Below are positions 44,885-52,632 of a DNA stretch of 64,000 nucleotides, in pieces. Within the stretch, counting starts at the first letter, position 1. Each line of letters begins with the position of its first letter. Location of the stretch: assembly GCA_036004665.1 (NCBI GenBank), contig DASYRG010000048.1, forward strand, positions 36,118-100,117, given 5' to 3'. This DNA comes from JACQGZ01 sp036004665. Its GTDB lineage: Bacteria; Sysuimicrobiota; Sysuimicrobiia; Sysuimicrobiales; Humicultoraceae. Under the pieces are notes generated by a model that saw only the letters and a list, made by a program, of their open reading frames with translations, made no database searches and was not told where the DNA came from. Made by a program: the position numbers and the translations under genes.

Positions 44885-44956
44885 AAGCGTGGGGAAGGGA
44901 ATCCCGCTGCTCGTATCCTGTAGTTCGAGCTAAGCGGGGTTCCCTTCCCCACGCTT
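44885..44956. terminator. Very long hairpin upstream of the macro-domain gene
   Basis: Arms 44885-44908 and 44933-44956 (AAGCGTGGGGAAGGGAATCC... against its complement) pair over 24 bp with one mismatch, and an inner GCTCG/CGAGC extends the stem to about 29 bp. It starts inside the stop codon region of the HEAT-repeat gene and lies between two same-strand genes, so it can terminate the first and isolate the second. There is no long U-tract. Confidence 0.6.
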
Positions 44957-46118
44957 AGTCTTGTTCTCTCCACCAATCCGGAGAGACGTCTCGCTCTCGA
45001 CGCACCTTCCGCACCGTCGGCTGTCCTCCGGCCTTCTCTTTGGCGACCCGCGCGCGCAGGTTCTCGTATTCGCGCAGATCGGTGAGGACCTTGACCGTGT
45101 TCCAGACGGCGTCCTCGATCTGCTCCCCGTCCTTCAGCACCAGCTGGATCAGGGGCTCGATCACCCGCTTGTCACGCATCCGGCCGAGGATCTTGACGGC
45201 CAGCCGCTTCACGTCGACGTCCTCATCCTCCAGGGAGGTGATCAGCTGATCCAACGCCCCTTCACCGAACAACGAGAACAGGGCCTTCAGCGCGAACCGG
45301 CGCACTTTGGGCGAGGGATTCTCCAGGGCCGTGCGCAGCTGCTCAACCAACTCCTCGCGTGGACGGCCGACGAAGGCCTCGATCACCGCGCGGGGGAGGA
45401 AGATCTCTCGTTCGCCGTGATGAGCCTCCGCATGTTCGATCACGGCACGCTCCTCCAGGCGGGCGAGCGTGGTGATGATCGGATCCTGCATCGGGGGGTC
45501 CTTGAGGAAGTGGTCGATCAGTGGGCCCACCACGCGCCGATCCCCCACCCGTCCCAGCACTGAGATCGCGATCTGCTGCACGAACTGATTCTCGTGGTCG
45601 AGCACCTCGAGCAGGGGGTCAACCGCCTTGGGGCCCATCTCCGCGAGGATCTTGAACACCTGGTTGCCGATGCGGCGGCGCAGCCCACGGTCTTCGAAGG
45701 CGGTCATCAAGGGCTTGACCGCGTCCGGACCGATGCGGGCGAGCGCCTCCGTCGCCGCGTTGACGAGTGAACGCTCCCGGCGGGTGAGCACGCGAATCAG
45801 CGCTTCGACGGCGCCTTTGTCCCGCATGTCGCGGAGCCCGTTTGTGGCCTGGAGGACCACCTGCTCGGAGCGATCGGTCAGCGCGGCGCGTAGGGCGGTC
45901 ATCGCCTCGGGGCCGGCGATGCGGCGCAGGGCGGCCACGGCGCTCTTGCGGACATACTCGTCGGCGTCCGAGAGCGCCTGCGCCAGAGCGGGCACGCCGC
46001 GCTCATCCTGCAGGCGGCCCAGATGGTGGGCTGCGTCGCTGCGGATGGTCACGTCTGCGCTCTTCAACGCGTGGATGTACTGCTGGACCTCGTCGCCTTG
46101 AGCGGTCTCGGGCATCAT
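44955..46118 (-). CDS. HEAT-repeat protein
   Basis: A 387-residue alpha-solenoid made of about ten HEAT/PBS-lyase-type repeats of about 31 residues, for example IRSDAAHHLGRLQDERGVPALAQAL and QIAISVLGRVGDRRVVGPLI. No catalytic domain or membrane segment is visible. It probably acts as a protein-binding scaffold. The C-terminus is Lys/Arg-rich. It is divergent from the small nuclease-like gene and hpt. Function unknown. Confidence 0.85.
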   Translation of the reverse strand: MMPETAQGDEVQQYIHALKSADVTIRSDAAHHLGRLQDERGVPALAQALSDADEYVRKSAVAALRRIAGPEAMTALRAALTDRSEQVVLQATNGLRDMRDKGAVEALIRVLTRRERSLVNAATEALARIGPDAVKPLMTAFEDRGLRRRIGNQVFKILAEMGPKAVDPLLEVLDHENQFVQQIAISVLGRVGDRRVVGPLIDHFLKDPPMQDPIITTLARLEERAVIEHAEAHHGEREIFLPRAVIEAFVGRPREELVEQLRTALENPSPKVRRFALKALFSLFGEGALDQLITSLEDEDVDVKRLAVKILGRMRDKRVIEPLIQLVLKDGEQIEDAVWNTVKVLTDLREYENLRARVAKEKAGGQPTVRKVRRERDVSPDWWREQD

Positions 46119-46171
46119 GTTCTCCCTGTGAGTCTCTGGGAAACTTCTGGACGGCCTAACCCCTACCCTGT

Positions 46172-46177
46172 TATACT
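46172..46177 (+). promoter_or_regulatory. Possible -10 element of the nuclease-like gene / hpt pair
   Basis: TATACT lies 53 bases before GTG 46230 in the 111-bp divergent gap with the HEAT gene. No good -35 is seen at the expected distance, so this is tentative. Confidence 0.3.
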
Positions 46178-46229
46178 ACACCGCAATTGCGGCGCCCAAC
46201 GTCCTTTTCGCGGAGGTGAGAGCGCCTCG

Positions 46230-46589
46230 GTGGGCACCACACATCTCGACGCGCCCCGCCCGCCCGTCAGGTTCGCGCACGCCAGTGAAAGGGAGTTTGC
46301 CAGACTCCTGGATTTCTACGGCATCGCCTGGCAATACGAACCGCGTTCCTTCCCCCTCGACGTTGATGGTGAGGGACGCGTCCTCGAGAGTTTCAGCCCG
46401 GACTTCTACCTTCCCGACCTGGACACGTTCATCGAACTGACCACCCTCAAGCAGAGCCTCGTCACCAAGAAGAACCGCAAGGTCCGTCGATTTCGTGACC
46501 GCTATCCTGAGATCCGGCTGATGGTGCTGTACGCCCGCGATTTCCGCAAACTGCTGGGGAAGTACACGGCGTCTGCGGACGCGCGCTGA
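46230..46589 (+). CDS. Small PD-(D/E)XK-nuclease-like protein next to hpt
   Basis: A 119-residue protein. GTG 46230 follows GGAGGTGAG by 9 bases; the upstream frame is a shadow of the HEAT gene. FAHASEREFARLLDFYGIAWQYEP is followed by SPDFYLPD with Asp58 and IELTT with Glu69, arranged like the catalytic D and E-x-K of restriction-type nucleases, although the Lys position is Thr. A Lys/Arg-rich helix follows. The family commonly lies before hpt in high-GC bacteria. Function unknown. Confidence 0.6.
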   Translation: MGTTHLDAPRPPVRFAHASEREFARLLDFYGIAWQYEPRSFPLDVDGEGRVLESFSPDFYLPDLDTFIELTTLKQSLVTKKNRKVRRFRDRYPEIRLMVLYARDFRKLLGKYTASADAR

Positions 46590-46593
46590 GCGA

Positions 46594-47193
46594 TTGGCCT
46601 CTTCCGTGGCATCGCGCCCCCTCGCTCCCTCCGTCAAGGACGTGCTCTTGTCGGAGCCGCAGATCCGGCGGCGAGTCGATGAACTCGCCGCCGAGATCTC
46701 GCGGAATTACGACGGCACAGATCCGCTGCTGGTCAGCGTGCTGAAGGGCGGCCTCTACTTCCTCGCCGACCTCAGCCGGGCGCTCACCATTCCCGCCGCC
46801 ATCGACGTGATGGCGATCACCAGCTACCGTGGAGGCAGTCCTTCAGGCGTCGCGCGGCTGCTCAAAGATCTCGACGAAGAGATCACGGGGCGTGAGGTCA
46901 TCCTGGTCGAGGACATCATCGACACCGGGCTGACTGCCGCCTACCTGCTGCGGGTCCTGCGCACCCGCAACCCCGCCGGCCTGGCCATCTGCACCTTGCT
47001 GGACAAAACGGCGCGCCGTATCGTGCACTCACTGCCCATCCGCTACCGCGGGTTCGAGATCCCTGATGTCTTCGTCGTCGGCTACGGGCTCGACTACGGG
47101 CAGCGCTTCCGGACGCTTCCGTACATCGGCATCCTCAGCGAAGACCCCTCGCCGGCGCCCCTCGCCGGGCACTCCTCCCCGCCGCCCCGCTAG
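46594..47193 (+). CDS. hpt: Hypoxanthine phosphoribosyltransferase
   Basis: A 199-residue type I PRTase. The PRPP loop is VILVEDIIDTGLTA; VSVLKGGLYFLADL, the SYRGG-type flexible loop and VFVVGYGLDYGQRFRTLPYIG match bacterial Hpt. It salvages hypoxanthine and guanine. The start is uncertain between TTG 46594 and GTG 46606; neither has a strong ribosome site, perhaps because it is translationally coupled to the preceding gene, 4 bp away. Confidence 0.93.
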   Translation: MASSVASRPLAPSVKDVLLSEPQIRRRVDELAAEISRNYDGTDPLLVSVLKGGLYFLADLSRALTIPAAIDVMAITSYRGGSPSGVARLLKDLDEEITGREVILVEDIIDTGLTAAYLLRVLRTRNPAGLAICTLLDKTARRIVHSLPIRYRGFEIPDVFVVGYGLDYGQRFRTLPYIGILSEDPSPAPLAGHSSPPPR

Positions 47194-47524
47194 GCCAGGC
47201 CGCCAGCAGCGACTCGTTCACCAGCAGCGCAACGAGAGAGTCGCGCCAATGATCATGTTGACCACGGCGGCCACAACAACCGCAACATGGCGCTTCCGAT
47301 TCCCGAAGTCGAGTCGGATGGAAACCCGCACTTGGCCTTCGAGAACCCGGGCGACCTCGTGGAATAGGAGCCAGAACAAGTCTAATGAGCGTGCACGAAA
47401 GGTGACCCGGCGAAAGGACTCACCGGAAAAATCTCGGCAAGCACCTTTTCCGTCAAACATGTCTCTGACGCGACAATGAAGGGGTTGCTGGTCGAGATCC
47501 CGGAGGAAGCTAACCCCAGTGTCT
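47194..47524. other. Non-coding gap with lower GC, no gene supported
   Basis: Short open frames exist on both strands (for example 47218-47562 minus), but none shows a family motif, ribosome site or codon pattern like the neighbours. The base composition is lower in GC than the surrounding genes and continues into the MFS gene, suggesting acquired DNA. Confidence 0.4.
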
Positions 47525-48758
47525 TTAGGAGGCAGGCTCAACATCTTGCAAGACCGGGGCAAGCCTCACGGCAGGGCTAAAAGTGCCGGCGGCGGCAATC
47601 GCTAGCATGCCCCCCGGACAGGAGCAGGATCGTCGTTATCGCGCCAAATCGCTCCAGGAGGAAGCCTCCCACGAGGGATCCAAAGGGGATGACTCCCCAG
47701 GCGATAAGCATGCTGACGCTGCCTACTCTTCCTCGCAGGTTGTCCGGCGTGAGGATCAACTGGTAGGTTCCAACGGCAACATTCCAGGCTGGGCCGACAA
47801 ATGCTATGGCGCCAAGGACTGGGCCGAGCGCCAGAGGGTTCTTTATGAAGGCAAGTACAGGAAGCAGGATCGCCCACACCCAGTTGGCGCCGATGACGAT
47901 GACTTTCGCATGAACTCGCTTCTGTACCGGGGAGGCAACAAGGGTTCCGAGCAAACCGCCGCCACCCAAGAAGCCAAGGATAACTCCGATGAGTCCCGGC
48001 GAAGCTCCCAGGTCCTCGGCGAGTACGATCACGACAAGGACGAGTGCTTGGAAGATGAGATTGCTTCCGCCTACGAGCAGGGCAGCTGCGCGGAGAAAGG
48101 GCTGGTTCCAAAGCCAGCGGAGGCCCTCGCCAATCTCTTGCTGCAGCTTGGTGGACGACCTCACTTGGTCACCCTGCAGAGGAGTCTTGATGAACATGAG
48201 TGTTACTACTGAAAAGATGTAGGACACTGCATCGATGACAAACGGGAGGGCCTTGTGGAGCCCGAAGAAAATTCCACCAAGAGGTTGGCCAGCGAGTGAA
48301 CTCCCGCGACCGCTCGCTTCATTCTGCGCGATGGCCGCCGGCAGTTGTGCCGGAGGCACGACATTAGGAAGCGCTGCTCGCTGCGCAAGATTGAAGAAAA
48401 CAAAGAACACCCCTTCCAGGAATCCAATTACGAGAACCTGCAGGAATGAGAGCGCCCCGAGCCACGCTGAGAGAGCGATGCTCCCGAGGGCCAGGGCCCT
48501 GAAGCTGTCGCAGGCGATCATTACCCGCTTGCGATTCCATCGATCGATCAACGCCCCCGCTGGGAGCTGAAAGAGAAGGTAAGGGATCGTCGCGGCAAAT
48601 CCGGCGAGGCCGGCTTTGGCTGGCGAGCTGGTGAGCGCGAGGACGAGAAGAGGAAAGGCAATCGAGGAGATGCGAGAACCCAGGATTGAGACGGTCTGAC
48701 CTGTCCATAGGAGCATGAAGTCTCGGTTTCGGTAAAGAGGCTCTGAGGGAAGTAACAT
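47525..48758 (-). pseudogene. MFS transporter with a C-terminal frameshift
   Basis: An EntS/MFS_3-type exporter. The uninterrupted frame runs 48758 to 47577 (393 residues, about 11 helices) and ends LLLSGGHASDCRRRHF. At a run of six G (47610-47615) one extra G changes frame: in the other frame the protein continues SGGMLAIAAAGTFSP and so on to a TAA at 47525-47527, restoring the expected last helix. Only that helix is affected, so the protein might be functional, or the extra base a sequence error. GC is lower than in flanking genes. Substrate unknown; possibly drugs or siderophore-like compounds. Confidence 0.75.
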
Positions 48759-48868
48759 CGCTTCCTTGATCCTACCTGCGGGTCAGTGAGGAAACGGGAA
48801 TCCCCTCGGGCTTTCCTATGTGCCCGGGGGCATCGTCAACGATGTTCGAACCTGGCTCACGAGCCAGA

Positions 48869-50110
48869 TCAGAACTCGACCGGCAGCGCACGGTGCCCCC
48901 GGATGATGAACCCGCCGGTGTACTCGACCGGCTCGCGGGCGACACGGATGCCGGGCAGGCGGCGCAGAAGGGCGCGAAAGGAGGTCTGTAGTTCAAGACG
49001 GGCCAGCGGGGCCCCGATGCAGTAATGAATGCCAAGGCCGAAGGAGAGGTGGGGATTCTCTCGGCGCGTCAGGTCGAGCCGGTCGGGATCGGCGAAGCGC
49101 CGCGGATCGCGGTTCCCCGAGGCGTAGAGGAGACCCACCTCCATCCCTCGCCGCAGCGGCACCCCAGCGTACTCCCCGTCCTGGAGGACCCACCGCTCAA
49201 ACATCGGCAGCGGGGTATCGTAGCGGAGCAACTCCTCGACGGCGCCCTTGAAGAACTCCCGGTCATCCCCCCGCGCGGCTTCGCGGGCCAAGGCTCGCTG
49301 CTCGGGGTGGCGGTGCAGCGAGAGCATCCCCAGCGTCGTGCCGTTCACGCTGGCCTCGTGGCCGGCATTCAACAGCAGGATGCAGTTGGCGACCAGTTCA
49401 TCGTCGTTGAGGACCGCGCCCTGCTCTTCTCCGCGCACAAGGGCGGAGATCAAGTCGTCGCGGGGCGCGCGGCGGCGCTCCGCGGCAAGGGCGCGGATGT
49501 ACCCCGAGAACTCCACCACGGCCTGGTTGGCCTCTCGCGCGTGTTCGTCGGTGTACCCCAACTCGTAGAGCTTGACGATCTTCGCCGACCAGGGGCGCAG
49601 AGATGCCCGATCGGGCTCGGGCACTCCCAGCAACTCGGCGATGACCGTGACGGGGATGGGTTCGGCGAAGTCCCTGAGGAGGTCCATCCTTCCCTGATCG
49701 GCGACCCGGTCGATCAGTCCGTGCACGATGCGTTCGATCGCCGAGCGCAGCCCCTCGACGCGCGCGGAGGTGAAGGCCTTGTTCATGAGCCCGCGCAGCC
49801 GCGTGTGCTTGGGCGGCTCGTTGTCCAGCATGTGGTCGCGCTGGAAGTGGTCGAAGTCGGGCGTGAGAGGATTCGGCGGCGGCCACCCTAACTCGTCCCG
49901 GGAGAGCACGTGCAGGATGGCGCGGCCCAGGCGCCGGTCTCGCAGCAGGAGGGCAATGTCGTCGTAGCGGGTGAAGAAAACCTTGTTCCAGACCGGATCG
50001 AAGAAGACGGGGCGAGTCTCTCGGAGTTCTGCCAGCCGCGGATACGGGTCGTAGACGAACGCCGGATCGTTGAGATCGAGATGGAGCTGCGGCAGCGTGG
50101 CAGCCATCAC
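48869..50110 (-). CDS. Cytochrome P450
   Basis: A 413-residue soluble bacterial P450. The heme loop is FGLGIHYCIGAP with the Cys ligand, the K-helix ExxR is EELLR, and the I-helix segment is LLNAGHEASVNG, where the usual acid-Thr pair reads E-A-S. DHMLDNEPPKHTRLRGLMNKAFT is typical. It is monocistronic with no ferredoxin beside it. Substrate unknown; the sequence is of the CYP107/CYP109-like general type. Confidence 0.94.
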   Translation of the reverse strand: MMAATLPQLHLDLNDPAFVYDPYPRLAELRETRPVFFDPVWNKVFFTRYDDIALLLRDRRLGRAILHVLSRDELGWPPPNPLTPDFDHFQRDHMLDNEPPKHTRLRGLMNKAFTSARVEGLRSAIERIVHGLIDRVADQGRMDLLRDFAEPIPVTVIAELLGVPEPDRASLRPWSAKIVKLYELGYTDEHAREANQAVVEFSGYIRALAAERRRAPRDDLISALVRGEEQGAVLNDDELVANCILLLNAGHEASVNGTTLGMLSLHRHPEQRALAREAARGDDREFFKGAVEELLRYDTPLPMFERWVLQDGEYAGVPLRRGMEVGLLYASGNRDPRRFADPDRLDLTRRENPHLSFGLGIHYCIGAPLARLELQTSFRALLRRLPGIRVAREPVEYTGGFIIRGHRALPVEF

Positions 50111-50187
50111 TTTCCACTCTACACGGCAGGTGCGCCGGCCGGAACCGTCGCCGGACCGGCCGCCGGACCGTCACTGGAAGGGATCGA

Positions 50188-52254
50188 GTGGGAACAGAGA
50201 AGAGAGACGACATGGTAAGCTCGAGCATCGACTCCGTACCCCTTTGCCGGACCGCCACTGCGGCCCGTGCCGCCATCATAATCCTCGCTCTGGCGGGGAC
50301 CTACTTCGTCGCCGCGAAACTGGGGCTCCGGCTGGCATTCCTCAACGCGAGCGCGACCGCCGTCTGGCCTCCGACCGGGATCGCCATCGCCGCGCTCCTG
50401 CTGCTCGGTCCACGGGCCTGGCCCGGCGTCTTCCTGGGCGCCTTCGCCGCCAACATCACCACGGCGGGGACAGCCGCCACCTCCCTCGGCATCGCCCTCG
50501 GCAACACGCTGGAAGGGCTCGTCGCCGCCTCCCTGGTCATGCGTTTCGCTGGAGGAGTGAGAACCTTCGAGCGGGCCCCGGATCTCTTCCGCTATGCCCT
50601 CCTGGCCGCCGTGCTGAGCACCACCATCAGTGCCACGATCGGCGTCACATCCCTCGCGCTGGCGGGACTTGTTCAGGGGAGCGAGTACGGCGCCGTCTGG
50701 TTCACCTGGTGGTTGGGCGATGCTGCGGGCGCCCTCATCGTGGCGCCGCTACTTGTGCTCTGGGCGCGGCCCTCGGCCTCCGGCCGCTGGGACCGCGCGC
50801 GGCAGATCGAGGCTGCACTGGTCATCCTGATCACCGTGGCCGTTGGGAACATCGTGTTTGCAACCGATCTCCCGATGGCCTTTGCGACGGTCCCCATCCT
50901 GGCCTGGACGGCCTTCCGCCTCGGGCCGCGGGAGACGGCCGCGGTGACCGTGCTGCTGGCGGCCGTGGCGATCTGGCGCACGCTCCAGGGCACCGGCCCG
51001 TTCGCCGTGGGGAGCGAGAATACGTCGTTGCTCCTGCTGCAGGCCTTCATGGCCACGATGGCCCTGGTCAACCTTCCCCTGGCGACTGTGGTGGCGGAAC
51101 GGCGGGAAGTGACCCGTCTGTTGCGCGAGAGTGAGGGCCGCTTCCGCGAACTCTACTACCACGAGCGCAGCACCGCCGAAATCCTCCAGCGCAGCCTCCT
51201 CCCCCGGGCCCTGCCGGACATTCCCGGAGTCGAGGCGGCCGCCCGCTACCTTCCCGCGGAGCCCGAAGCAGTGGGCGGCGACTGGTATGACGCCCTGGTC
51301 CTCCCCGGCGGAGAGCTCGCCCTCGCCATCGGCGACGTTTCGGGGCACGGGGCCGAAGCGGCGGCGGTCATGGGCAAGCTCCGCAACACCCTATGGGCGT
51401 ATGCCCTGGAAGGTCTCGACCCCGCCAGGATCCTCCAGCGGCTCAACGAGGCGATGGAGCCCGGCGAAATGGCCACCCTCCTCTACATGGTTGTCGACCT
51501 GCTGAGCTGGAAGGTCCGGTATGTCAGCGCGGGCCATCCGCCCGCGCTCCTGATGGGGCCGGAGGGCGCCGCGACCTACCTGCACGGGTCCGACCTTCCT
51601 CTGGGCACGAAGCTGGACCGACGCTACCGGGAGCAGGCAGCGGATCTCACCGCCGGGTCAATGCTGATCCTGTACACCGATGGGCTCATCGAGCACCGGG
51701 AGAGCTCGCTCGACGCCGGACTGGGACGGTTGGAGGCCTCGTTCCGTGAGGCCAGCGGCGCCGCCGTCGAGGAGGCAATGGATGACGTCGTGCGCAAGAC
51801 GCTGGAAGGACGGGCTCCCCGGGACGACGTCGCGGTGCTGCTCGTCCGGATCGCGGCGCTGGAGGGGAAACGGTTGACGCTCCAGCTCCCCGCGGTGCCC
51901 GCCTCTTTGGGCGAGATCCGGCATGCCCTCCGCCGCTGGCTGGCTCCCAAGCCCCTGGCCGAGGGCGACCTCTCGGCCCTGCTCATCGCGACAGGAGAAG
52001 CCGCCACCAACACGGTCGAACACGCCTACGGCCTCGCCGATGCGACCTTCACCGTGGAGGCCACGGACGAGGACGGCCTGCTCACCATCGCGGTCTCTGA
52101 CACCGGAGCGTGGCGGCCGCCGCGGAACGTCCAGCATCGCGGCAGAGGATTCCGGGTCATGCACGGGCTGGTCGACGCCGTGGACGTCCAGACGACCGAG
52201 CACGGCACCTCGGTCCGCCTGATGCGCCACATCCGCGCCGGGGTCCGCACCTGA
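50188..52254 (+). CDS. MASE1 sensor - SpoIIE-type phosphatase - RsbW-like kinase fusion
   Basis: A 688-residue protein. The first about 300 residues form eight or more helices of a MASE1 sensor (FLNASATAVWPPTGIAIAALLL, WFTWWLGDAAGALIVAPLL). Then comes a SpoIIE/RsbU-type PP2C phosphatase (ILQRSLLPRALP, GGDWYDAL, IGDVSGHGAEAA, YTDGLIEHR, RDDVAVLLVR). The last about 130 residues are an RsbW-type GHKL domain (LIATGEAATNTVEHAYG). GTG 50188 and ATG 50212 are both possible starts. The next gene overlaps and encodes a STAS anti-anti-sigma factor. Confidence 0.9.
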   Translation: MGTEKRDDMVSSSIDSVPLCRTATAARAAIIILALAGTYFVAAKLGLRLAFLNASATAVWPPTGIAIAALLLLGPRAWPGVFLGAFAANITTAGTAATSLGIALGNTLEGLVAASLVMRFAGGVRTFERAPDLFRYALLAAVLSTTISATIGVTSLALAGLVQGSEYGAVWFTWWLGDAAGALIVAPLLVLWARPSASGRWDRARQIEAALVILITVAVGNIVFATDLPMAFATVPILAWTAFRLGPRETAAVTVLLAAVAIWRTLQGTGPFAVGSENTSLLLLQAFMATMALVNLPLATVVAERREVTRLLRESEGRFRELYYHERSTAEILQRSLLPRALPDIPGVEAAARYLPAEPEAVGGDWYDALVLPGGELALAIGDVSGHGAEAAAVMGKLRNTLWAYALEGLDPARILQRLNEAMEPGEMATLLYMVVDLLSWKVRYVSAGHPPALLMGPEGAATYLHGSDLPLGTKLDRRYREQAADLTAGSMLILYTDGLIEHRESSLDAGLGRLEASFREASGAAVEEAMDDVVRKTLEGRAPRDDVAVLLVRIAALEGKRLTLQLPAVPASLGEIRHALRRWLAPKPLAEGDLSALLIATGEAATNTVEHAYGLADATFTVEATDEDGLLTIAVSDTGAWRPPRNVQHRGRGFRVMHGLVDAVDVQTTEHGTSVRLMRHIRAGVRT

Positions 52255-52610
52255 TGGAGCTGGCCAGGGTCGCCGCCAGCCTCGAGGACGGCCTCGTCAT
52301 CGCCCGCCTCAGCGGAGAGATCGACCTGACGAACGCCGCAGAGATCGCCGACCGTCTCTTCCGCGCGGTGCCCCATACGGCCCAGGGCGTCGTCATCGAC
52401 CTCTCCGACCTACGCTACATCGACAGCCGCGGCGTGTACGTCCTCCTGCAGGTCCTGGAACGCCTCGGCATCCGCCAGCAGGAGGCCCGCCTGGTTCTGC
52501 CGGACGAGTCTCCCCTCTTCCGGTTGTTCACGATCCTGTCCATCGACAAGTCGCCTGGTCTCCATCGGACCGTGCAACAGGCAGCGGAGCGTATTCGGAC
52601 CCAAAGCTGA
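52254..52610 (+). CDS. STAS-domain anti-anti-sigma factor
   Basis: A 118-residue SpoIIAA/RsbV-like protein whose ATG overlaps the stop of the phosphatase/kinase gene. LSGEIDLTNAAEIADRL and VVIDLSDLRYIDSRGVYVLL carry the fold, with the phosphorylatable Ser in IDSRG. Its phosphorylation state should be set by the two catalytic domains of the neighbour, controlling an unlinked sigma factor or other target. Confidence 0.9.
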   Translation: MELARVAASLEDGLVIARLSGEIDLTNAAEIADRLFRAVPHTAQGVVIDLSDLRYIDSRGVYVLLQVLERLGIRQQEARLVLPDESPLFRLFTILSIDKSPGLHRTVQQAAERIRTQS

Positions 52611-52632
52611 TATCCTCAGGCGAGGAATCCCG

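Noticed and set aside
47218..47562. 114-residue minus-strand frame between hpt and the MFS gene
   Set aside because: No family motif, no ribosome site, and it overlaps the true C-terminal end of the frameshifted MFS gene.
48759..48868. Possible tRNA fragment containing GTTCGAACC
   Set aside because: The sequence does not fold into tRNA arms; the match is limited to a T-loop-like string.
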